Source of the DNA: Winkia neuii
GTDB lineage: Bacteria > Actinomycetota > Actinomycetes > Actinomycetales > Actinomycetaceae
Direction of reading: 5' to 3'
Assembly: GCF_029011175.1 (NCBI RefSeq)
Contig: NZ_CP118946.1
Location: 1,736,001-1,800,000, forward strand
Length of the DNA: 64,000 bases
In this document: positions 16,388-25,472 of the stretch, in pieces
How positions within the stretch are numbered: the first letter of the stretch is position 1
Layout of the letters: every line of letters starts with the position of its first letter
Notes under the pieces: model-generated
Seen by the model: only the letters and a program-made list of their open reading frames with translations
Databases searched by the model: none
What the model was told of the DNA's origin: nothing
Made by a program: the position numbers and the translations under genes

Positions 16388-18580
16388 TTGGCCAAACAGG
16401 GCAAAGTAGCGCTTAGCTCGACACTGTTTGAGAAAGAGAATGAATTCGTTCCGACCGACCGCGAAGTGGTACGTGTCGAGGACACCGACTACACCGATGT
16501 ATCCGTAGTCATTTTGGAAGGTGAAGACCTAACCAACGGGACTCTACAAGAGATCACAGAGACCGGATGGGGCATTCCCGTATTCACTGTCGCCGGTAAC
16601 AAGTCTCCAGAGTCTTTCGAAGGCATTTATGGGGCTATCTCTGCCGACGCCGGCCAGTCCGCTTTCTACGGCCGCAAGGTTGAAGAAGCGGCCCGTAAGT
16701 ACGAGGACAAGATCCTGCCCCCGTTCTTCGGCTCCCTAGTGAAGTACCACGAGAAGGGCTTCACCGCATTTGACTGCCCCGGCCACCAGGGCGGCCAGTT
16801 CTACCGCAAGCACCCTGCCGGACGCCGTTTCTTCGACTTCTACGGCGACAACGTGTTCCGCACCGACCTTTGCAACGCTGACGTTTCAATGGGTGACCTG
16901 CTGATCCACGATGGCCCGCCGGCTGCTGCAACCCAGAATGCTGCCAAGATTTTCAACGCTGACAATACTTGGTTCATTCTGAACGGTACTTCTGCTTCTA
17001 ACCAGGTTGTGCTGAACGCCCTGCTCACCCCCGGTGATCTGGTACTGTTCGACCGCAACAACCACAAGTCGGTTCACCTTGGTGCACTGACCCAGGCTGG
17101 CGCAGACCCCGTTTACCTAGAGACCGGCCGTAACGCCTTCGGCCTGATCGGTGGCATCGATTCGCACTGCTTCGAAGAGGATTACCTGCGCGAGCGCATC
17201 GCCAAGGTTAACCCCGAAAAGAAGGATGCGAAGCGTCCGTTCCGCCTCGCTGTCATCCAGCTAGGCACCTACGACGGCACCATCTACAACGCACGTCAGG
17301 TAGTTGACCGCATTGGTCACCTGTGCGATTACATCCTGTTCGACTCCGCATGGGTCGGATACGAGCAGTGGATCCCAATGATGGCTCCGTGCTCACCGAT
17401 GAAACTGGAGCTTGGACCGGAGGATCCGGGCATCATCGTCACCCAGTCTGTGCACAAGCAGCAGGCCGGCTTCTCGCAGGCCTCGCAGATCCACAAGAAG
17501 GATTCGCACATCAAGGACCAGGATCGTTACGTCAACTTCGACCAGTTCAACGCGTCCTACATGATGCACGCCTCGACCAGCCCCTACTACCCGCTCTTCG
17601 CCTCCTTGGACGTGAACGCTCAGATGCACGCCAACGGCAACGGCGAGAAGCTCTGGGCAGACGCTATTCGCGTCGGTATCGAGACCCGCAAGATGATTTT
17701 GCGGAACTGCCACCTGATAAAGCCGTTCGTGCCGCCGACTGTGGACGGCAAGGCTTGGGAAGATGCAGATACCGAGGAGATCGCGAAGGAACGCAAGTAC
17801 TTCGAGTTCGTTCCCGGCGAGTCCTGGCACGGCTTCGATTCCTATGAAGAGGGCCAGTACTTCGTTGACCCGATGAAGCTGCTGCTGACCACTCCCGGCC
17901 TGATCAACAAGACCGGCGGCTTCGAGTACGAGGACTTCGGCATTCCTGCCAATATCCTCTGCTACTACCTGCGCACCCAGAACTTCATCCCGGAGAAGAA
18001 CGACCTCAACTCGATTCTGTTCCTGATGACTCCGGCCGAGACCCTCTCTAAGATGGAGGACTTGGTTGCTGCTCTGGTTCGCTTCGAAAAGCTCGTGGAA
18101 GAGGACGCTCCGCTTTCGGAGGTTCTGCCCGACATTTACGCCGCCAACCGCGACCGTTACGAGGGCTACACCATCCGTCAGCTGTGCCAGGAGATGCACG
18201 ACTTCTACAAGGACCGCACCGTGGCCCAGCTGCAGAAGGACATGTTCCGCGAGGAGCACTTCCCGAAGGCAGCTACCTCCCCGCAGAAGGCAAACTTCGC
18301 CTTCCTGCGTGGCCAGATCGACTTCATTCCGATCGAAGAGGCCGAAGGCCGCGTCGCTGCCGAGGGCGCTCTGCCCTACCCTCCGGGCATCATCTGTGTT
18401 GCTCCGGGCGAGGTTTGGGGAGACTCCCAGCTCAAGTACTTCATGGCACTTGAGGAAGGCATCAACGTTCTGCCCGGATTCGCTCCCGAGCTCCAGGGTG
18501 TCCACATGGTCACCGAGGAAGACGGCCGCCAGCGCGCCTACGGCTACGTGCTGAAGGAAGAAGCGCTCAAGGAAAACTAA
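16388..18580 (+). CDS. speF: Ornithine decarboxylase, inducible (biodegradative) type
   Basis: This large PLP enzyme of fold type I has about 730 residues, the length of SpeF/SpeC and of Lactobacillus ornithine decarboxylase. An N-terminal wing domain is followed by the PLP domain with FDCPGHQGGQFYRKHPAGR, FDRNNHKSVH, the aspartate in YILFDSAWVGYEQ and the Schiff-base lysine in QSVHKQQAGFSQ (near residue 357). The C-terminal domain holds LPYPPGIICVAPGE. Close agreement with known ornithine enzymes and the adjacent potE make ornithine the likely substrate over lysine or arginine. Start: TTG 16388 lies 8 bases after AGAAGGGG; the upstream GTG 16379 would overlap that site. The reaction consumes a proton and yields putrescine. 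Confidence 0.93.
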   Translation: MAKQGKVALSSTLFEKENEFVPTDREVVRVEDTDYTDVSVVILEGEDLTNGTLQEITETGWGIPVFTVAGNKSPESFEGIYGAISADAGQSAFYGRKVEEAARKYEDKILPPFFGSLVKYHEKGFTAFDCPGHQGGQFYRKHPAGRRFFDFYGDNVFRTDLCNADVSMGDLLIHDGPPAAATQNAAKIFNADNTWFILNGTSASNQVVLNALLTPGDLVLFDRNNHKSVHLGALTQAGADPVYLETGRNAFGLIGGIDSHCFEEDYLRERIAKVNPEKKDAKRPFRLAVIQLGTYDGTIYNARQVVDRIGHLCDYILFDSAWVGYEQWIPMMAPCSPMKLELGPEDPGIIVTQSVHKQQAGFSQASQIHKKDSHIKDQDRYVNFDQFNASYMMHASTSPYYPLFASLDVNAQMHANGNGEKLWADAIRVGIETRKMILRNCHLIKPFVPPTVDGKAWEDADTEEIAKERKYFEFVPGESWHGFDSYEEGQYFVDPMKLLLTTPGLINKTGGFEYEDFGIPANILCYYLRTQNFIPEKNDLNSILFLMTPAETLSKMEDLVAALVRFEKLVEEDAPLSEVLPDIYAANRDRYEGYTIRQLCQEMHDFYKDRTVAQLQKDMFREEHFPKAATSPQKANFAFLRGQIDFIPIEEAEGRVAAEGALPYPPGIICVAPGEVWGDSQLKYFMALEEGINVLPGFAPELQGVHMVTEEDGRQRAYGYVLKEEALKEN

Positions 18581-18623
18581 GGTAGCCCCTTAGTAATCTC
18601 ATCTCGCAGATACAAGGAAAGAT

Positions 18624-20075
18624 ATGTCAGACACTAAGAGCGCTCCTGATAAGAAGCGCATGAGCGTAGTGCAGCTCACGGTGCTCACCATGGTTAACAT
18701 GATGGGCTCGGGCATCATTATGCTCCCCACCAAGCTAGCCCAAGTCGGTACGATCTCGATTCTGTCGTGGATCATCACCGCTGGTGGCGCGACTTTGTTG
18801 GCGTACGCATTCGCAAAAGCCGGACGTTACACCAAGAAGCCGGGCGGCATGGGCGGCTATGCAGAATACACATTCGGCAAGTCCGGTAACTTCCTAACCA
18901 ACTTCGCCTACTTCATCTCGTTGGTTATCGCTAACATCGCAATTGCGATCTCGGCGGTTGGCTACGCCCTCAGCCTTTTCCAGGTTGACACCGACAAGAT
19001 GAGCAACGGCCCGCTGTTGGTTGGCGTTCTTACCATTGTGACCCTGTGGCTAGCTACCGTGCTCAACTTCGGTGGCGCTCGCATTACCGGCCAGCTGTCG
19101 ACCTTCACTATCTGGGGCGTGATCATTCCCGTCGCAGGTATCTCGATCATCGGCTGGTTCTGGTTCAGCGGCCACATGTGGGTAAACGCATGGAACCCGC
19201 ACCACATGGGTACTTTCCCCGCTATCAGCGCATCTATTGCAATGACCCTGTGGGGCTTCCTGGGCATCGAGTCGGCGTCCGCAAACTCGGACTCCGTCGA
19301 GAACCCCGAGAAGAACGTACCGCTAGCGGTTATGGGTGGCTGCTTGGGTGCAGCTGCCATGTACATCGTTTCCACTAACGTCATGTTCGGTATTGTCGAT
19401 TACAAGGCCCTTGCTAACTCCAACGGCCCGTTCGGCCTAGCGTTCTCGCAGATGTTCAACCCGACCATCGGCAAGATCGTGCTGGCAATGATGGTTATCT
19501 CCTGCTTCGGCTCCCTGCTGGGCTGGCAGTTCACCATCGCCCAGGTGGCCCGTTCGCTGGCTCTGGAAGGCATGATGCCGAAGGCCTTCACCAAGGTCAC
19601 CAAGGCAAACGCACCTATCGTTGGCATGGTAATCATTACCATCGCTCAGACGCTGCTGTCGCTGATGACAATCAGCCCAAGTTTGTCCGAGCAGTTCGAG
19701 GTGTTGGTCAACCTGGCGGTTATCACCAACGTGGTCCCGTACATCCTCTGCATGGGCTCGTTGATGGTAATGCAGAAGGTCTCCAACGTTCCTCGTCGCG
19801 AAGCGCGCATCACCAATATCGTCGCAATTATTGCTGGTATTTACTCGTGCTACGCGCTCTACACTGCAGGCGAATCTGCGATGATGGGCGGCGCCCTCGT
19901 CTTCTTCTTCAGCTTCTTGCTGTTCGGTCTTGCAGCTCCCAAGGTCATGGACCTGAAGGGCTACAAGCACGAGGTAGACGAGAACTCCAGGCTCTCTGAC
20001 CACTACGACCCCAAGAAGGACGATCTACTCACAGAAGGTTCTTCCAAGGTAGAAGGTGGCGCAGAAGCCCTATAG
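18624..20075 (+). CDS. potE: Ornithine/putrescine antiporter PotE
   Basis: The 483-residue APC-family permease has about twelve membrane segments. The N-terminal segment VVQLTVLTMVNMMGSGIIML and later GGMGGYAEYTFGKSGNF, ITGQLSTFTIWGVIIPV and LLSLMTISPSLSEQF closely follow enterobacterial PotE. It exchanges external ornithine for internal putrescine and so completes, with SpeF, an acid-resistance and energy-conserving cycle. It starts 43 bases after speF and is probably cotranscribed. The C-terminal 50 residues are hydrophilic and acidic, longer than in E. coli. Confidence 0.92.
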   Translation: MSDTKSAPDKKRMSVVQLTVLTMVNMMGSGIIMLPTKLAQVGTISILSWIITAGGATLLAYAFAKAGRYTKKPGGMGGYAEYTFGKSGNFLTNFAYFISLVIANIAIAISAVGYALSLFQVDTDKMSNGPLLVGVLTIVTLWLATVLNFGGARITGQLSTFTIWGVIIPVAGISIIGWFWFSGHMWVNAWNPHHMGTFPAISASIAMTLWGFLGIESASANSDSVENPEKNVPLAVMGGCLGAAAMYIVSTNVMFGIVDYKALANSNGPFGLAFSQMFNPTIGKIVLAMMVISCFGSLLGWQFTIAQVARSLALEGMMPKAFTKVTKANAPIVGMVIITIAQTLLSLMTISPSLSEQFEVLVNLAVITNVVPYILCMGSLMVMQKVSNVPRREARITNIVAIIAGIYSCYALYTAGESAMMGGALVFFFSFLLFGLAAPKVMDLKGYKHEVDENSRLSDHYDPKKDDLLTEGSSKVEGGAEAL

Positions 20076-20095
20076 GATGCTCCTGAACCAAAAAG

Positions 20096-20129
20096 GTGTG
20101 GCGTGGCAGCTTCGGCTGCTGCGCCACAC
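20096..20129 (+). terminator. Hairpin with UUCG loop after speF-potE
   Basis: The 15-base arm 20096-20110 pairs with 20115-20129 around a TTCG tetraloop, with two G-T wobbles. It is followed by TTCTATG rather than a long T-run; on the minus strand a TTTTT run follows. It probably ends the speF-potE transcript. Confidence 0.7.
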
Positions 20130-20199
20130 TTCTATGTGCGACCAGCACAAATAACTACTAAAGTTCCCCTCTTCTAACAGTCAACGAAAGCTCTTAGCC

Positions 20200-21108
20200 A
20201 TGTTTTCCTCCCCCACCAAGTCAGTCGGCACTCTGCTCCCCAGCCTGGGCCTGATACTGGCTACGACTATCTGGGGGTCCATGTTCTTCATGATCAAGAA
20301 AGTCACCACCGAGATCCCGGTACTGGACTTTCTGGGGTGGCGGTTCGGGCTCACCGCCATCTTCACGGCGCTCATCTTCCACAAGCAGGTATTGAGGGCG
20401 AGCAAAAAAGCCTGGTTCTACGGCTTTATTCTGGCGATCCTATACGTGGGCGCGCAATACCTTGAATCGATCGGTCTAGCTACCGTAGATGCTTCCATTT
20501 CGGGCTTTATTACCGGCATGTACGCGGTGATGACCCCAATTTTGCTGCTGGTCATCTACCGACAGCCTCCCCGCCCAACCGTCATATACGCCTCTGTGGT
20601 TGCAACGCTGGGACTGGCGATCCTCTCGCTGCGCGGATTCTCTTTTGGCATCGGCGAGATCTACACCCTTGCGGGCTCCATCTGCTATTCGCTGCATATC
20701 GTAATGCTCGGCCGTTTTTCGAAGCGGGCCGACTCCTCGACACTGGCATCTACCCAGCTCATCATGATGGGGCTGCTGTCGCTGGGGCTAGCGGCGCCGG
20801 GCGGCATCACTATCCCCCACACCGCCTTTTCCTGGTTCGCCCTGTTCTACATGGCGCTACTGGGCGGCTCGCTGGCAATGCTGCTGCAAACCTGGGCACA
20901 ATCACGTATTAGTCAGACCAGGGTGGCCATCATCATGACCACCGAACCGGTCTTCGCAGCGATCACCGCAGTCATATTCGGCGGCGAATCAGTAACGATG
21001 CGTCTGCTTCTGGGCGGCGGGCTGATCGTAGCGGCGATTATCGCCTCGGAATTATCCTCGGCCCGCAAGGCAAAGAAGTACTCGGTTAGCTCGACGCCTA
21101 GTGCGTAA
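20200..21108 (+). CDS. EamA/DMT-superfamily transporter
   Basis: The 302-residue membrane protein has ten predicted helices in two EamA repeats. The first begins with [18 protein letters not shown], the second near residue 155; the C-terminal helix holds [13 protein letters not shown]. Members export amino acids, metabolites or drugs; the substrate cannot be read from sequence. It follows potE by 125 bases and a terminator-like hairpin, so it may be separately expressed. Its 3' end overlaps the converging folE gene by 11 bases. It belongs to the block that separates folE from folP. Confidence 0.83.
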   Translation: MFSSPTKSVGTLLPSLGLILATTIWGSMFFMIKKVTTEIPVLDFLGWRFGLTAIFTALIFHKQVLRASKKAWFYGFILAILYVGAQYLESIGLATVDASISGFITGMYAVMTPILLLVIYRQPPRPTVIYASVVATLGLAILSLRGFSFGIGEIYTLAGSICYSLHIVMLGRFSKRADSSTLASTQLIMMGLLSLGLAAPGGITIPHTAFSWFALFYMALLGGSLAMLLQTWAQSRISQTRVAIIMTTEPVFAAITAVIFGGESVTMRLLLGGGLIVAAIIASELSSARKAKKYSVSSTPSA

Positions 21109-21667
21109 TTAGGCGCAATACCTCGGCACGAGTAGCCTGATTCCTTCGCATCTGCCCGCGCAGTGCCGAGGTAACCGTTTTTGCCCCCGGCTTCTTGATG
21201 CCCCGCATCGTCATGCACAGGTGCTCGCCCTCTAGAACTACTGCCACCCCAGCGGCATGCAGTTTGTCCGCAATGGCGTCTGCAATCTGAGCCGTAAGGC
21301 GTTCCTGCACCTGCGGCTTGCGGGCAAAGCCCTCGACGCAACGGGCGATCTTCGACAGCCCAGTGACCTTGCCGTGCGAGGGCAAATACGCCACGTTCGC
21401 CATGCCAAAGAACGGCAGCAGGTGGTGTTCGCACACTGAATAGAACGGGATATCGCGGATCAGCACGATCTCGTCAGTGCCGACCTCGAACTGCTTTTCC
21501 AAATGGGCGCCCGGATCTTCGTGCAGACCCACCGACAGTTCGCGCCAGGCGCGCGCCACCCTGTCAGGGGTTTCCTCGAGTCCCGGCCGGGACGGGTCCT
21601 CGCCAATGGCACACAGCAGGTCATAAGCGGCCTGGCGGGCGCGCTCGTAATCGAAATTGTTACTCAT
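21098..21667 (-). CDS. folE: GTP cyclohydrolase I
   Basis: The 189-residue enzyme makes 7,8-dihydroneopterin triphosphate from GTP, the first step of folate synthesis. The zinc ligands are seen in VCEHHLLPF (Cys and His) and [12 protein letters not shown] (Cys). [20 protein letters not shown] is the second family signature. It starts 5 bases after the ftsH stop and belongs to that operon. The 3' end overlaps the EamA transporter gene by 11 bases on the opposite strand. In relatives folP follows immediately. Confidence 0.95.
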   Translation of the reverse strand: MSNNFDYERARQAAYDLLCAIGEDPSRPGLEETPDRVARAWRELSVGLHEDPGAHLEKQFEVGTDEIVLIRDIPFYSVCEHHLLPFFGMANVAYLPSHGKVTGLSKIARCVEGFARKPQVQERLTAQIADAIADKLHAAGVAVVLEGEHLCMTMRGIKKPGAKTVTSALRGQMRRNQATRAEVLRLITH

Positions 21668-21672
21668 GGATT

Positions 21673-23691
21673 TTATTCGGTAGCGGAATCAATCTGCGGG
21701 GGAACGGGTTGGGACGGAGTCTGCGCATCCGCGTCGTTACCGATTGGGTCACCAAAGGTAGTACCCTCCACCGCGGCGTCCGCGTTGTAAGCCCACACGG
21801 CCCGCTCTGGCTGCTTGTGCACGTCGGCAAAGATCTCGTTTAGCTCGTTTTCGAGTACCGTTTCCTTTGCCAGCAGCCGTTCGGCGAGCCGGTCCAGCAC
21901 GTGCCGGTTAGCGGACAGCACCTGCCACGCTTCCCTGTTGGCGCGTTCTAGCAGTGCCTGCACCTCGTGGTCGACGAGGGCGGCGAACTCGCCGGACATG
22001 CCCGAGCCCGAAGCCATCTCGCGGCCCAGGAACGGCTGGGTGTCCTCTGAGCCCAGCTTGATGGTGCCCACTTTGTCGGACATGCCGTAGTCGGTAACCA
22101 TCTTGCGTGCCGTCTGGGTGGCCTTATCAATGTCGTTAGAGGCGCCCGTAGACGGATCCTGGAAGATTAATTCCTCGGCGACTCGCCCGCCCATCGCGTA
22201 GACAAGTTCGTCGAGCAGCTGGTTGCGGGTCTTCGAATAGCGGTCCTCGTTCGGCATCACCATCGTGTATCCCAATGCGCGCCCACGCGGCAAGATAGTC
22301 ACCTTGGTGACCGGATCGGTGTACCGCAACGCAGCGGCCGCAACCGCGTGCCCGCCCTCGTGATACGCAGTGACCAGCTTGTCGTGCGCCAGCATTACGC
22401 GCGTGCGCTTCTGCGGTCCCGCGATCACCCTGTCGATAGCTTCGTCGAGGGCGCGCTCGTCGATTAGGTCCGCATTAGAACGGGCCGTCAGCAGCGCGGC
22501 CTCGTTCAGAACGTTCGCCAGATCAGCACCGGCAAAGCCCGGGGTGCGCTTAGCAATCTGGCGCAGATCCACGGAATCCACCATGGGCTTGTTCTTGGCA
22601 TGTACCTTCAAGATTTCGAAGCGGCCATTGATGTCGGGAGCCTCAACGGAAATCTGCCGGTCGAACCTGCCCGGCCGCAGCAGCGCCGGATCCAGCACGT
22701 CCGGACGGTTAGTAGCGGCGATCATGATTACGTTCGTGTTCTCGTCAAAACCATCCATCTCGACGAGCAGCTGGTTCAAAGTCTGTTCGCGTTCGTCATT
22801 GCCGCCGCCCATACCGGTGCCGCGGTGACGGCCCACCGCGTCGATCTCGTCAACAAAGATAATCGCCGGAGCGTTCTGCTTAGCCTGATCAAACAGGTCA
22901 CGCACACGCGAAGCGCCCACGCCCACGTACATTTCTACGAACTCGGAACCGGACATGGTGTAGAAGGGCACCCCGGCCTCGCCAGCAACAGCCTTAGCAA
23001 GTAGAGTCTTACCGGTGCCCGGAGGGCCATACAGCAGCACGCCCTTCGGAATCTTGGCACCCAGCTGGTGGAACTTGCCCGGAGTGGACAAGAATTCGCG
23101 GATCTCTTGCAGTTCCTCAACGGCCTCGTCGACCCCCGCCACGTCAGTGAAACGCACCTTCGGCGCATCGGCATCCTTCATGCGAGCCTTGGACTTGCCA
23201 AAGTTCATGATCTTGCCGGCCCCGCCCTGCATCCGCGAGGTGAGGAACCAGAAAATGCCCACAAACACGGCAATCATCAGCAACATCTGCACGATGCCCT
23301 GCCACCAAGACGGCACCGGGTACAGCGAGTTGTAGCCCTTGTCGAGCTTCGCATCGGAAATGAGCTTCGCCAAATCCTTGGCCTGCCCATCGGTGTACTG
23401 GAACTGCACCTTCTTAGTCGGCTTCGGAGCAGACGCCAAGAACGACTTCTCTTCAGTGCGAACCTTCGGCTTGTATTCCTTCTTCAGATTCAGGGTAACC
23501 AGATGCGATCCATCATTGACCACGGCGCGAGCAACCGTGTCCCCCTTCAGCAGGTCCACGCCCTCGGACGTGTCGACCTCGGCAGGAGCAAAAAGACGCG
23601 TCGCCGCCCAAATAATCAACGCAATAATCAAAAACGGCAAAAACCATGCGAGATAGTTACGCTTGGGCGCCTTTTTCTTAGCCGTCGCCAT
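21673..23691 (-). CDS. ftsH: ATP-dependent zinc metalloprotease FtsH
   Basis: The 672-residue membrane-bound AAA+ protease has one N-terminal helix (about 12-32), an extracytoplasmic FtsH_ext domain and a second helix (about 112-132). The AAA module follows with Walker A GPPGTGKT, Walker B IIFVDEID and second region of homology [20 protein letters not shown]. The peptidase has the zinc motif HEGGH near residue 420. The C-terminal tail is Pro/Gln-rich. It degrades misfolded and short-lived membrane and cytoplasmic proteins. It follows hpt by 87 bases in the conserved tilS-hpt-ftsH-folE order. Confidence 0.96.
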   Translation of the reverse strand: MATAKKKAPKRNYLAWFLPFLIIALIIWAATRLFAPAEVDTSEGVDLLKGDTVARAVVNDGSHLVTLNLKKEYKPKVRTEEKSFLASAPKPTKKVQFQYTDGQAKDLAKLISDAKLDKGYNSLYPVPSWWQGIVQMLLMIAVFVGIFWFLTSRMQGGAGKIMNFGKSKARMKDADAPKVRFTDVAGVDEAVEELQEIREFLSTPGKFHQLGAKIPKGVLLYGPPGTGKTLLAKAVAGEAGVPFYTMSGSEFVEMYVGVGASRVRDLFDQAKQNAPAIIFVDEIDAVGRHRGTGMGGGNDEREQTLNQLLVEMDGFDENTNVIMIAATNRPDVLDPALLRPGRFDRQISVEAPDINGRFEILKVHAKNKPMVDSVDLRQIAKRTPGFAGADLANVLNEAALLTARSNADLIDERALDEAIDRVIAGPQKRTRVMLAHDKLVTAYHEGGHAVAAAALRYTDPVTKVTILPRGRALGYTMVMPNEDRYSKTRNQLLDELVYAMGGRVAEELIFQDPSTGASNDIDKATQTARKMVTDYGMSDKVGTIKLGSEDTQPFLGREMASGSGMSGEFAALVDHEVQALLERANREAWQVLSANRHVLDRLAERLLAKETVLENELNEIFADVHKQPERAVWAYNADAAVEGTTFGDPIGNDADAQTPSQPVPPQIDSATE

Positions 23692-23778
23692 TAATGGGAT
23701 CCCTTCAAGTTGAGACTATGAACAAAAGCCTAGCGGGAAGTAGAACTGCCCCTACCGGTTATGCGCTAGCGGTGAACA

Positions 23779-24348
23779 CTAAGCGTATACGTGCGGGGCC
23801 AAAGTGGCCACAAAGGGGAGGTTGCGGTACTGCTCCGCAAAATCGAGCCCATACCCGACCACAAACTTATTTGGAATGTCGAAGCCGACGTAGCGCACGT
23901 CCAGGTCAGCCTTCATGGCTTCCTTCTTGCGCAGCGCAGCCGCGATCTGCACGGTAGCCGCACCCCTTGCCTTCAGGTTCGTGACCAGCCACGACAGGGT
24001 AAGACCGGAATCGATAATGTCCTCGACAATGAGCACGTCCCTACCCTGAATGTCAGAATCCAGGTCCTTCAGAATACGCACCACGCCAGAAGACTTAGTG
24101 CCGGAACCGTAAGAGGATACGGCCATCCAATCCATCAGAGTTTCGGTGTGCATCTTGCGCAGCAGATCAGCTACCACCATGACGGCGCCCTTCAGGACTC
24201 CCACCACGATCGGGCGCTTGCCCTGGTAATCCTTGTCGATTTCCGCTGCCATTTCGGCTAGCCGAGCCTGCATCTGTTCTTCGGAGATAAGAATTTCTTC
24301 TAGGTCCGTGCCCATATCTTTTGCATCCACTCTCCTAATAATAGGCAT
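23779..24348 (-). CDS. hpt: Hypoxanthine(-guanine) phosphoribosyltransferase
   Basis: The purine salvage enzyme has 189 residues at most. The PRPP-binding motif VLIVEDIIDSG, the PPi loop GVLKGAVMV and the distal YVGFDIPNKFVVGYGLDFAE identify it. Start choice is unsettled: the ATG at 24348, a GTG six codons later directly after AGGAGA, and the ATG at codon 12 (MGTDLEEI) are all possible; the last resembles the usual family N-terminus. It stands between tilS and ftsH, as in most actinobacteria. Confidence 0.94.
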   Translation of the reverse strand: MPIIRRVDAKDMGTDLEEILISEEQMQARLAEMAAEIDKDYQGKRPIVVGVLKGAVMVVADLLRKMHTETLMDWMAVSSYGSGTKSSGVVRILKDLDSDIQGRDVLIVEDIIDSGLTLSWLVTNLKARGAATVQIAAALRKKEAMKADLDVRYVGFDIPNKFVVGYGLDFAEQYRNLPFVATLAPHVYA

Positions 24349-24392
24349 AAATACCTACCAGTGGGCCCGAGCAGTACCGGACTAGAACAAGA

Positions 24393-25472
24393 TCACCTTT
24401 CTGAAGTGGCCCGCAGCCACATCCGGCCCGTCTTTGCCTCGCGCAATGCCTGCCCTGCCGGCAGATCTACCGGGCCCTGGCCGTGCCAGTTGCTGACGAG
24501 GGCGTCGAGCGCCTGCAGGTGCGTGGCGGTAAGTTCCGTAAGACCCACCCGGGCGCCCGCTAGGCGAAGCACGCGTCTGCGCAGGGCTGGTAGGTGGCTG
24601 GCCAGCGCGTTTGCTTGTAGAAGTATCTGCCCGTCCTCGTCGGTCGCTACCTCGGCGAGGATGGTCTGGGCCATCGCTTCCAGGGCCTCGTCGTCTTGCC
24701 GGGCCAGGAGGGCGGATTTGGCTAGTGCGGGCGCGGCGTCTTTGCCCAGCGCTTGGGCTAGGGCGGGCAGGGCGCGCTCTCGCAAGGCAGCCCGGCGCAG
24801 CGCCTGCCCGTCGGCAGTTTTCCACGGCCCGTCCGCCTTGTTGGACGGATCCACGACGTATTGGAGCCCAAGCCCGTTGCAGCAGGCTTCCGTGTCTGCC
24901 CGCCGCAACCCTAGAAGGGGGCGAATCCGCGAGTGCACGTGGCCGCCCTCGAAGCCCTGGCGCATGCCCGCCAACGAATGGGTGCCGGAGCCGCGCGCTA
25001 ACGAGAGGAGGACGCCCTCGGCCTGGTCGTCTAGGGTGTGGCCGAGCCAGATGGGCGCGCCCGCGGCAGAAAGTTCGGCTGCCGCTCGGGCTAGTCCTTC
25101 GTAGCGGGCGTCGCGGGCGGCAGCTTCGGGGCCTCCGGCAGAGCCGACCTGCACCTGCTCGCGCACTGCCTTGTCGGCTCCCAACCAGGTAAGTTTGCGT
25201 ACTACTTCTTCGGCCTCGGCGGTGGATTCGGGGCGGATACCGTGGTCGACGGTGATCGTGTACACGTCGTGCCCGGCTCGTGAACCGGCGTCAATCAGGC
25301 AGGTGGCAAGCGCTAGCGAGTCGGCGCCTCCGGAACAGCCCACGACAATGGGTAGCGAGGGGGCGAGCGCGTCGAAGGTAGCTACTGCCCGCCGCAGCGC
25401 CAATGACACAGGCCGCACCTGGGCGGACGGAGTGGCTCCTACAAGTTCGCTTGCCTTCTTCATTCCCCTCAC
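24393..25472 (-). CDS. tilS: tRNA(Ile)-lysidine synthase
   Basis: The 359-residue N-type PP-loop ATPase converts C34 of tRNA-Ile(CAU) to lysidine. The ATP loop is CSGGADSLAL near residue 45; other marks are VDHGIRPES, GHTLDDQAE and IRPLLGLRR. The substrate-binding domain is present and the C-terminal part is short. A GTG start overlaps the dacB stop (GTGA); an ATG three codons later is an alternative. Upstream dacB and downstream hpt reproduce the conserved actinobacterial order. Confidence 0.93.
   Translation of the reverse strand: MRGMKKASELVGATPSAQVRPVSLALRRAVATFDALAPSLPIVVGCSGGADSLALATCLIDAGSRAGHDVYTITVDHGIRPESTAEAEEVVRKLTWLGADKAVREQVQVGSAGGPEAAARDARYEGLARAAAELSAAGAPIWLGHTLDDQAEGVLLSLARGSGTHSLAGMRQGFEGGHVHSRIRPLLGLRRADTEACCNGLGLQYVVDPSNKADGPWKTADGQALRRAALRERALPALAQALGKDAAPALAKSALLARQDDEALEAMAQTILAEVATDEDGQILLQANALASHLPALRRRVLRLAGARVGLTELTATHLQALDALVSNWHGQGPVDLPAGQALREAKTGRMWLRATSER

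Noticed and set aside
17393-18505. Open frame of 370 codons on minus, antisense to speF
   Set aside because: Leu/Val-rich antisense shadow of a strongly biased gene; no motif, no ribosome-binding site.
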